From: UBA4416 sp044238845
GTDB lineage: Bacteria > Bacteroidota > Bacteroidia > B-17B0 > Aurantibacillaceae
Direction of reading: 5' to 3'
Assembly (NCBI GenBank): GCA_044238845.1
Contig: JBIICN010000031.1
Location: 1-41,219, forward strand
Length of the DNA stretch: 41,219 nt
Within the stretch, counting starts at the first letter, position 1. Each line of letters starts with the position of its first letter. Shown one piece after another: positions 33,419-40,351 of the stretch. Under the pieces are notes generated by a model. The model worked only from the letters and a program-made list of their open reading frames with translations, was not told the origin of the DNA and did not search any database. The position numbers were made by a program, and so were the translations under genes.

Positions 33419-34558
33419 ATGAAATTATTATCTAAAAAATCACTATTAATAGGTTTACCTATTTCAGTTATGCTTTTAACGACTTCTTGTAAAAAAGACA
33501 CTGTTGAGCCAGAAGAAGAAACACCAGCTCCTAGTGGACCAACTTACAACATTCCTACAACATATAACTTTACAAGTGCCGATTTTACAAGTTCAACTCA
33601 AAGACTTTCGATGTTGGGAGAAATGATTACTTATATTAGATCTACGCACACGACGACACAAACAACTCAGCCAACAATACTGGCCCAAAAACTAAAAGAT
33701 ATGTATGGTAATGCAAATAATCAATTTACATTAAGTACGTTAAACACTTCAGGAATTCAATTAAAAGATAAGACTGATAACACATTTTCATTTCAAACAA
33801 TACTTGAAGCAAGTTTTGATGATGCAGAGCCAGCAAGTAATACAGCAGCTACTAATCCTACAGTTTCTTCAGCATCTAACGGTGTTAAAGGAAAATTGGT
33901 AACGTCTACTCGTGCTATTTTAGTGGATGCAAATGGACTTGAATACAAAGAGTTAGCAGAAAAAGGTTTAATGGGTTCCGTACTTTATTATCAAGCGATG
34001 ACCATTTTAAAAAATATTGCTACTTATGATAATGTGACTAAAGTAAACGGAATAACAGCTCAAGAAAAAGCTTGGGATGAGGCTTTTGGCTATTTTGGTG
34101 TACCTGTTGATTTTCCAACAAATATAACTGGATTAAAGTATTGGGGAAGTTACTGCAATTCTGTAAATGTTGCTATTGGCTCCAACTCAACTATTATGGA
34201 TGCCTTTTTAAAAGGTAGAGCAGCTGTTAGTAATGGTGATGCCGCAAGACGTGATTCAAATAGAGACTTAGTGATGGCAACATGGGAAAAAGTTGTTGCT
34301 GCTAAGTGTATCAGCTATTTAAAAGGAGCGAAAAACAACTTATCTGATATTTCTACTTTACACCATAATTTATCTGAAGGATATGGTTTTATAAAAGCGT
34401 TTAAATATAATCCTTCTAAAACTATTTCTGATCCAGACATTGCATTACTAGAAGGTTATTTAGGGACAAACTTTTATAATTTAGTACCTTCAAATTTGGA
34501 TAACGCTATTAATAAGTTAGCCGCAGTATTTAATTTAAATGCGAGTTTAATTCCATAA
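33419..34558 (+). CDS. DUF4856 domain lipoprotein
   Basis: A 379-aa lipoprotein. The signal peptide is type II with lipobox LTTSC, lipidated at C24, followed by charged and Pro-rich residues (KKDTVEPEEE). The mature part is largely helical, and its pattern, including LMGSVLYYQAMTIL, EKAWDEAFGYFGVP and GRAAVSNGDAARRDSN, fits the DUF4856 family. That family has no established function but often sits beside imelysin and TonB-receptor genes in Bacteroidota, suggesting iron or metal handling at the outer membrane. It is monocistronic, with its own terminator, and shares an upstream palindrome with the next gene. Confidence 0.8.
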   Translation: MKLLSKKSLLIGLPISVMLLTTSCKKDTVEPEEETPAPSGPTYNIPTTYNFTSADFTSSTQRLSMLGEMITYIRSTHTTTQTTQPTILAQKLKDMYGNANNQFTLSTLNTSGIQLKDKTDNTFSFQTILEASFDDAEPASNTAATNPTVSSASNGVKGKLVTSTRAILVDANGLEYKELAEKGLMGSVLYYQAMTILKNIATYDNVTKVNGITAQEKAWDEAFGYFGVPVDFPTNITGLKYWGSYCNSVNVAIGSNSTIMDAFLKGRAAVSNGDAARRDSNRDLVMATWEKVVAAKCISYLKGAKNNLSDISTLHHNLSEGYGFIKAFKYNPSKTISDPDIALLEGYLGTNFYNLVPSNLDNAINKLAAVFNLNASLIP

Positions 34559-34563
34559 TAATA

Positions 34564-34598
34564 AATCAAAAAGGAAGTGTTTTGCTTCCTTTTTGATT
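34564..34598 (+). terminator. Terminator after the DUF4856 gene
   Basis: A perfect 14-bp stem (34564-34577 and 34585-34598) with a 7-nt loop and TTTTT in its right arm lies 6 nt past the stop codon. It separates the DUF4856 transcript from the imelysin operon. Confidence 0.8.
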
Positions 34599-34631
34599 AA
34601 AATACTGATAAAAATCATAGAATAACATCAT

Positions 34632-34655
34632 AAATACCTCTTTTCGGGTATTGGG
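34632..34655 (+). promoter_or_regulatory. Palindromic motif AAATACCT-N6-GGGTAT-TGGG upstream of the imelysin operon
   Basis: Second copy of the motif at 33330 with the same 6-nt spacer. It contains TACCTCT, which fits the NarL heptamer TACYYMT. It lies 51 nt before the ATG at 34706. A -7-like TAAGGTTG (one mismatch to TAnnTTTG) follows at 34666-34673. Confidence 0.6.
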
Positions 34656-34705
34656 TATCTTTCGATAAGGTTGCAAATTTACGGTTCTATTTATTTTTAT
34701 AATTC

Positions 34706-35827
34706 ATGAAAAAAATAACATTATACTTTTTATTAATTACGCTTTATGCATTTCTTTTTTCTAATTGTAAAAAGAAAACAACTGATGAAGAAGTTTTAGA
34801 AGAGTCTTTTGATAAAAGCGGAATGCTGATAAATTATGCAGATAATGTTATTATGCCAAATTTGAATATGGCAAAAAATGCTTTGGATTCATTTGTAATG
34901 TCTTATAATGATTTTAAATTAACAAAAAACACCGCTAAGTTATCTGTTGCTAGACAAAAATTTATTAGAGCATATGAGGCTTTTCAATATATAGGCACGT
35001 TTGAATACGGTCCTTCTGAAACTGAGTTTATTCGTTCTAATTTTAATACCTATCCATGTGATACTAATCAAATAAAAACAAACATTAATTCAGGAGTTTA
35101 TGATTTTAATGTGATTTCAAATTTAGATGCAAAAGGATTTCCTGCTATAGATTATTTACTATATGGTAAATCTCAAACAGACGCTGCTATAGTTGGTTTA
35201 TTTGATACAGATGTTAATGCTGTGAATAGATCAAAATATGTTTCAGATTGTTTAGCAGAAATGCAAACGAAATTAAATACAGTTATTAATGGCTGGAACG
35301 GTGGTTATAAAAATACGTTCATTTCATCTAAAGGTTCTGAAATTGGAAGTTCTTTAGGAATGTTAGTGAATCAATTAAACTTTGAAATTGATTTATTAAA
35401 AAATGGAAAAATTGGAATTCCTCTTGGTAAAAGATCGTTGGGCGTTCAGTTACCTGAGAAGTGCGAAGCATATTACGCGCAAAATTATTCGGTAGATTTA
35501 GCAAAACACTGCTTGCAAAATATAGAGAATGTTTATTTAGGACGTTCTATTACTGGAGCAGATGGATTAGGATTAGATGATTATTTAGATGCTTTAAAAG
35601 CTAAACATACTTCAGGAACTTTAAATGCAGCAATTAAAAATCAATTTGCAATTGCAAAATCTAAATTAGCATTAGTGCAAGAGCCTTTATCAACTTCGGT
35701 GATGACAGATGTTGCAACTGTTGATGCAGCTTATATTGAAATTGTAAAGTTGTTGGTATTGCTTAAAACAGACACTCCTTCTGTTCTAGGAATTGTAATT
35801 ACATATCAAGATGGAGACGGTGATTAA
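34706..35827 (+). CDS. Imelysin-family (EfeO/IrpA-like) lipoprotein
   Basis: A 373-aa lipoprotein with lipobox LFSNC (C21) and a lysine-rich start (KKKTTDEE). The mature protein is helical and carries imelysin-type signatures: QYIGTFEYGPSE near the first helix bundle and GFPAIDYLLYG later. Imelysins are iron-regulated surface or periplasmic proteins, also known as peptidase M75 although no protease activity is required. The canonical GxHxxE motif is not present in standard form, as in many Bacteroidota members. The gene overlaps the next by 17 nt and heads an operon with an HTTM protein and a FecA-like receptor, supporting an uptake role, probably for iron. Confidence 0.85.
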   Translation: MKKITLYFLLITLYAFLFSNCKKKTTDEEVLEESFDKSGMLINYADNVIMPNLNMAKNALDSFVMSYNDFKLTKNTAKLSVARQKFIRAYEAFQYIGTFEYGPSETEFIRSNFNTYPCDTNQIKTNINSGVYDFNVISNLDAKGFPAIDYLLYGKSQTDAAIVGLFDTDVNAVNRSKYVSDCLAEMQTKLNTVINGWNGGYKNTFISSKGSEIGSSLGMLVNQLNFEIDLLKNGKIGIPLGKRSLGVQLPEKCEAYYAQNYSVDLAKHCLQNIENVYLGRSITGADGLGLDDYLDALKAKHTSGTLNAAIKNQFAIAKSKLALVQEPLSTSVMTDVATVDAAYIEIVKLLVLLKTDTPSVLGIVITYQDGDGD

Positions 35828-37175
35828 TTACATTAAATCATATTTTTATAAATCTGTACACATTGCTCCTCTAGCTGTTTTTAGAATAGCGTTTGGCGTC
35901 TTAATGTTAGTTTCTATCATACGTTTTATAGCAAAAGATTGGGTTTATAGCATGTATATAAAACCCAAATTATTTTTTCCTTATTATGGTTTTGAATGGG
36001 TGAAGCCACTTGGTGAAACTGGTATGTATGCTGTTTTCATCATCATGGCATTAGCAGCTTTATTTATTATTCTTGGCTTGTTTTATAGATTTTCAATCAT
36101 TCTGTTTTTTTTAACTTTTACTTATGTTGAGTTGATTGATAAAACTAATTATTTAAATCATTACTACTTTATTAGCATTATGAGTTTGCTGATGATTTTT
36201 TTACCAGCTCATCGTTATTTTTCGCTAGATGTTTGGAGAAATAAAACTATTCAGGTAACTCAAATTCCTAATTATTTTCTTTTGATTGTTAAGTTTCAGG
36301 TGTTTGTGGTTTATTTTTTTGCAGGAGTAGCTAAGCTAAATTACGATTGGTTGTTTAATGCTATGCCTCTTAAAATATGGCTTCCAGCACATAGCGAAAT
36401 GCCTATTATTGGAAGTTATTTGACAAAAGAATGGGTAGCTTATTTTTTCAGTTGGTTTGGTTGTATCTATGATTTAGCCATTCCATTCTTTTTATTCATG
36501 CCAAGATTTATAAAGCCAGCTTATTTTTTTGTAGTTGTTTTTCACTTAGCAACTTCCTTATTTTTTAATATTGGAATGTTTCCCTATGTAATGATTTGTT
36601 TAACGACCATCTTTTTTAGTGAAAATTTTCACATACAATTGATTCAGAAATTAAAGATGCTTTTTAAATTAAAATCATCACTCACTGAAAGTATAGTGTA
36701 TAAACCAAACGCTTTATTTGTAAAGGTTCTTACCGGATTAATGTTACTTCATTTTTCAGTTCAATTAATGCTTCCATTTAGATATTTATTATATGATGGA
36801 GAATTATTTTGGACAGAGCAAGGCTTTCGTTTTTCGTGGCGAGTGATGCTAATTGAAAAAGCTGGAACCGCATTTTTTTTTATCAGAGATAAAAAAACAG
36901 GTAAAGAAATGGAAGTAAGCAACAGTGAATATTTAACTCAAATGCAGGAAAAAATGATGGCAACTCAGCCGGATATGTTGATTAACTACGCGCATTTTTT
37001 AAAGCAAGAGTTCGAGAAAAAAGGGTTTGAGGACCCTGAGATATTAGCAGAATCATACGTGACATTGAATGGAAAAACTAGTCGATTAATAGTTGATAAA
37101 ACCACTGTGTTGAGCAAAGAAGAAGATAATTTAAAACCTAAAAAATGGATTATTCCAGCATCAAATAACAAGTAA
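35811..37175 (+). CDS. HTTM-domain membrane protein (vitamin K-dependent carboxylase-like)
   Basis: A 454-aa polytopic protein with an HTTM domain, the membrane fold of vitamin K-dependent gamma-glutamyl carboxylase. Visible family signatures are KTNYLNHYYF (111-120), VVYFFAGVAKLNYDW with K175, near where the carboxylase catalytic lysine lies, and FHLATSLFFNIGMF with H245. About 170 hydrophilic residues follow the last helices. Bacterial members have no proven substrate. Encoded between an imelysin (17-nt overlap) and a TonB receptor (1-nt overlap), it may modify a partner in metal uptake, which is an inference. GTG/ATG alternatives are not needed; ATG 35811 fits. Confidence 0.85.
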   Translation: METVINYIKSYFYKSVHIAPLAVFRIAFGVLMLVSIIRFIAKDWVYSMYIKPKLFFPYYGFEWVKPLGETGMYAVFIIMALAALFIILGLFYRFSIILFFLTFTYVELIDKTNYLNHYYFISIMSLLMIFLPAHRYFSLDVWRNKTIQVTQIPNYFLLIVKFQVFVVYFFAGVAKLNYDWLFNAMPLKIWLPAHSEMPIIGSYLTKEWVAYFFSWFGCIYDLAIPFFLFMPRFIKPAYFFVVVFHLATSLFFNIGMFPYVMICLTTIFFSENFHIQLIQKLKMLFKLKSSLTESIVYKPNALFVKVLTGLMLLHFSVQLMLPFRYLLYDGELFWTEQGFRFSWRVMLIEKAGTAFFFIRDKKTGKEMEVSNSEYLTQMQEKMMATQPDMLINYAHFLKQEFEKKGFEDPEILAESYVTLNGKTSRLIVDKTTVLSKEEDNLKPKKWIIPASNNK

Positions 37176-39583
37176 TGTTTAAGCGTCTCTCCATATTGTT
37201 TTTATTATGCTGTTACAATGTATTGTTAGCTCAGAATACATATACTATTAAAGGTAATGTGTATTTACCTAATGGCGTTGCTGCGGCAGATGCTCAAGTA
37301 AGTTGTGATAATCAAAAAGCTAAAACAGATATTGCGGGATATTTTATGTTGCCTCAAGTTAAAGAAGGAAGTGTTCAATTAACTGTTTTTTTATCGGGAT
37401 ATAAAAATCATATAGAAAAATTAAAATTAAATTCCGATACAACTTTATTAATTCAATTAGATTCATTAGGGAACACATTGACAGAAATTATTGTCGAATC
37501 GGAGAAAGATAATTCATTTGGTATTGGCAAATTAAATAATGTGGAAGGTACTTCTATTTATGCAGGTAAAAAAAGTGAAGTCATTTATTTAAATGATATG
37601 AATGCAAACTTGGCAACTAATAACTCTCGCCAGGTGTTTGCTAAAGTGGCAGGGATTAATATTTTTGAAAACGATGGAGCAGGTATTCAATTGGGTATTG
37701 GAGGTAGAGGATTAAATCCTAATCGTGTTTCTAATTTTAATACCCGACAAAATGGTTATGATATTAGTGCTGATGCTTTAGGCTATCCTGAAAGTTATTA
37801 CACGCCGCCAACAGAAGCCTTAGATAGAATTGAAGTGATAAGAGGCGCTGCTAGTTTGCAATACGGAACACAGTTTGGTGGCTTTATCAATTTTAAATTT
37901 AAAAAAGGGCCAGCCGATAAAAAAATACAATTAACATCTCGTCAAACATATGGCTCGTTTGGATTAATTAATTCTTTTAATAGTATCGGAGGAACAGTTA
38001 AAAAAATAAACTATTATACATTCTATCAATACAAACAAGGAGATAGCTGGAGGCCAAATTCAGAATTTAAAATGCATACAGCTCATGCATCAATTAATTA
38101 TCAGGTGAATTCAAATTTTAAAATTACAGGTGAATACACTTATATGACTTATTTAGCTCATCAGCCTGGAGGTTTAACGGATAAGCAATTTAATTTAGAT
38201 CCATCAAAGAGTATAAGGAATAGGAATTGGTTTAAGGTAAATTGGAATTTAGCATCCTTAAGTTTAGATTGGAAATTATCGCCATCTGCCAGAATTAGTT
38301 GGATGAATTTTGGGTTAATTGCAGAAAGAATTACGGTAGGTTATCTCGGGCAAATCAATAGAGCAGATCCTTTAACAGAAAGAGATATTTTAGGAGATCA
38401 ATATAAAAATTTTGGTTCTGAATTACGTTTTTTAAAACGCTATGAATTGTTTAAGAACACGTCTGTTTTTTTAGTTGGCGTTCGTTATTATCAAGGAAAA
38501 ACCTTCAGAAAACAAGGCTTGGGTGACACAACTTCTAAAGCTAATTTCAGTTATTTAAATCCTAATGATTTAGAGCATAGCGATTATACATTCCCTAGTA
38601 GAAACATTGCTGGGTTTTCTGAAAACATTTTTCAATTAACTAAAAAATTAAGTTTAACACCTGGTGTTCGTTTCGAATACATTTCTACTTCAGCTGCAGG
38701 ATATTATAAAGAAACGAATAAAGATTTAGCAGGTAATATTATTTTAGATTTAAAACGTGAAGAAGAAAGAAATAGTAATCGTTCATTTTTATTAGGCGGT
38801 TTAGGTTTGTTATATAAGCCAGTAAGTAAAGTAGAGTTGTATGCTAACTTTAGTCAAAATTACCGCTCTATTAATTTTAATGATATGCGCGTGGTAAATC
38901 CTAATTTTAAAGTGGATCCCAATTTAAAAGATGAAACAGGATATACCGCTGATGGTGGGATTAGATTAACGTTGAAAGATTTATTATACTTAGATTTTAG
39001 TGTGTATTATTTAAGATATAACGATCGTATTGGAACAGTATTAAAAGAAGATGAAGCAACCTATGTATTGTATAGATATAGAACAAATATTTCGGATAGT
39101 AGAAATATTGGCGCTGAGTGTTTTGGAGAAATTGATTTAATAAAACTATTTAAAAAAGAAGCCAAGCATAAGTTAAGTTATTTTGTGAACGCTTCGTATA
39201 CAGATGCTAGATACATTAGTAGTCAACAAAGTGGATTTAATAATAAATTAGTTGAGTTGGTGCCGATGAGTATTTTAAGAAGCGGCTTAACCTATAAATA
39301 CAAAGGATTTAGTACAACTGTTCAAGGTTCTTATACTGCCGAACAATTTGCAGATGCTAGTAACTCAAAATTTAGTACCAATGCCATTACCGGAATTATT
39401 CCTGCATATACCATTTGTGATTTTTCTGCTCAATACACCTATAAATTTTTCAATGTATCGGCAGGTATCAATAATTTTTTAAACGAAATATATTTTACTC
39501 GTCGTGCAGAGGGTTATCCCGGCCCAGGTATTTTACCATCCGATCCTCGAAATTTTTATGTGACTTTACAAATTAAATTGTAA
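37175..39583 (+). CDS. TonB-dependent outer-membrane receptor, FecA-like
   Basis: An 802-aa energy-coupled outer-membrane transporter. The signal peptide is about 1-19 (ending LLAQ). An N-terminal carboxypeptidase-D regulatory-like (CNA-B fold) domain spans about 22-105. The plug contains GIGGRGLNPNRVSN and, near its end, EALDRIEVIRGAASLQYG, and the 22-strand barrel ends FYVTLQIKL. The plug signature and the QNGYDISADALGYPESYY segment resemble FecA-type ferric-citrate receptors, so a ferric chelate is the best guess, not proof. Its ATG overlaps the HTTM stop by one base. The convergent mce gene ends 5 nt downstream with no hairpin between. Confidence 0.9.
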   Translation: MFKRLSILFLLCCYNVLLAQNTYTIKGNVYLPNGVAAADAQVSCDNQKAKTDIAGYFMLPQVKEGSVQLTVFLSGYKNHIEKLKLNSDTTLLIQLDSLGNTLTEIIVESEKDNSFGIGKLNNVEGTSIYAGKKSEVIYLNDMNANLATNNSRQVFAKVAGINIFENDGAGIQLGIGGRGLNPNRVSNFNTRQNGYDISADALGYPESYYTPPTEALDRIEVIRGAASLQYGTQFGGFINFKFKKGPADKKIQLTSRQTYGSFGLINSFNSIGGTVKKINYYTFYQYKQGDSWRPNSEFKMHTAHASINYQVNSNFKITGEYTYMTYLAHQPGGLTDKQFNLDPSKSIRNRNWFKVNWNLASLSLDWKLSPSARISWMNFGLIAERITVGYLGQINRADPLTERDILGDQYKNFGSELRFLKRYELFKNTSVFLVGVRYYQGKTFRKQGLGDTTSKANFSYLNPNDLEHSDYTFPSRNIAGFSENIFQLTKKLSLTPGVRFEYISTSAAGYYKETNKDLAGNIILDLKREEERNSNRSFLLGGLGLLYKPVSKVELYANFSQNYRSINFNDMRVVNPNFKVDPNLKDETGYTADGGIRLTLKDLLYLDFSVYYLRYNDRIGTVLKEDEATYVLYRYRTNISDSRNIGAECFGEIDLIKLFKKEAKHKLSYFVNASYTDARYISSQQSGFNNKLVELVPMSILRSGLTYKYKGFSTTVQGSYTAEQFADASNSKFSTNAITGIIPAYTICDFSAQYTYKFFNVSAGINNFLNEIYFTRRAEGYPGPGILPSDPRNFYVTLQIKL

Positions 39584-39588
39584 TCGCA

Positions 39589-39996
39589 TTAATCTTTTCT
39601 TTCCTGACACAATTCTACTAAAACACCATTGGTGCTTTTTGGATGTAAAAAGAAAATCAATTTATTGTCAGCCCCATGTTTTGGTTCTTTGTTCAATACC
39701 TCAAAACCTTCAGTTTTTAACCTGTCCATTTCTTGATATATATCATCAACTTCGTAGGCAATATGGTGAATTCCTTCCCCTTTTTTATCAATAAATTTAG
39801 AAATAGCACTTTCGGGATTAGTAGCTTCTAAAAGCTCAATTTTAGTCTCCCCTAACTGAAAAAATGACGTGCTTACGCCTTCACTTTCTACAGATTCTAC
39901 CTTATAATGGTCCTTTCCGAAGAGTTTTTTAAATAAATCGTTAGAGTTTTGAATGCTTTTTACAGCAATCCCAATATGTTCTATTTTCTTAATCAT
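39589..39996 (-). CDS. mce: Methylmalonyl-CoA epimerase
   Basis: A small metal-dependent enzyme of the vicinal oxygen chelate fold that interconverts (R)- and (S)-methylmalonyl-CoA in propionate metabolism. The 135-aa protein has two beta-alpha-beta-beta-beta repeats. Likely metal ligands are H7 (IEHIGIAV), E54 (KIELLE), H78 (IHHIAYEV) and E128 (GVLVELCQ). I chose ATG 39996; an in-frame TTG at 40014 overlaps a TATTTTTG promoter octamer and is unlikely to be the start. It is divergent from tatA. Confidence 0.92.
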   Translation of the reverse strand: MIKKIEHIGIAVKSIQNSNDLFKKLFGKDHYKVESVESEGVSTSFFQLGETKIELLEATNPESAISKFIDKKGEGIHHIAYEVDDIYQEMDRLKTEGFEVLNKEPKHGADNKLIFFLHPKSTNGVLVELCQERKD

Positions 39997-40011
39997 AAGC
40001 GCTATTTTGCT

Positions 40012-40019
40012 CAAAAATA
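40012..40019 (-). promoter_or_regulatory. -7 promoter element of mce
   Basis: On the minus strand TATTTTTG matches TAnnTTTG, 15 nt before the mce ATG. The only nearby TTG on this strand is 12 nt upstream, closer than usual. The divergent tatA promoter begins within 20 nt. Confidence 0.5.
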
Positions 40020-40035
40020 ACAGATTTTTGGCAAT

Positions 40036-40065
40036 TTGCTTAAAACTAATAAATCCTTATATTTG
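40036..40065 (+). promoter_or_regulatory. Promoter of tatA
   Basis: TTG (40036-40038), a 19-nt spacer and TATATTTG (40058-40065) match the Bacteroidota consensus. The TTG therefore belongs to the -33 element and is not a start codon. The leader to the ATG at 40084 would be about 12 nt. Confidence 0.78.
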
Positions 40066-40083
40066 TACCCTAAATTTATAACA

Positions 40084-40281
40084 ATGACACAAGCATTAAT
40101 CTTAGGTATGTTAGGCGGACTTGGAGCTCCTGAAATCATCATTATTTTAGTTATCGTTTTATTATTATTCGGAGGTAAAAAAATTCCTGAATTAATGAAA
40201 GGATTAGGAAAAGGGATGAAAGAATTTAAGGATGCTAAAGACGGAAATTCTTCTGAATCTACTGACTTAGAAAAAAAATAA
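40084..40281 (+). CDS. tatA: Twin-arginine translocase subunit TatA
   Basis: A small (65 aa) inner-membrane protein that forms the protein-conducting part of the Tat pathway for folded proteins. A short N-terminal segment leads to one membrane helix (about 17-30, EIIIILVIVLLLF), then the hallmark FGGKKIPEL hinge, an amphipathic helix (MKGLGKGMKEFKDA) and a polar tail. All TatA/TatE features are present. tatB and tatC are not in the window. The start is fixed by the promoter immediately upstream. Confidence 0.95.
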   Translation: MTQALILGMLGGLGAPEIIIILVIVLLLFGGKKIPELMKGLGKGMKEFKDAKDGNSSESTDLEKK

Positions 40282-40290
40282 TATTTATTG

Positions 40291-40340
40291 AATCACATTT
40301 TAAAAGCGTCTTTCTATGTGATTGACGCTTTTATTATTTA
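40291..40340 (+). terminator. Terminator with overlapping alternative hairpin between tatA and gatA
   Basis: TAAAAGCGTC (40301-40310) pairs perfectly with GACGCTTTTA (40324-40333); TTATT follows, so it is a terminator with a weak T-run. AATCACAT (40291-40298) also pairs perfectly with ATGTGATT (40316-40323), which lies in the loop of the first hairpin. The two stems interleave and cannot easily coexist, giving an attenuator-like layout 18 nt before the gatA start. Confidence 0.65.
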
Positions 40341-40351
40341 ATATATAAACT

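Noticed and set aside
40291..40333. Classical H-type pseudoknot between tatA and gatA
   Set aside because: There is no nucleotide between the two 3' arms to cross the 8-bp stem, so simultaneous formation looks sterically unlikely; alternative hairpins are preferred.
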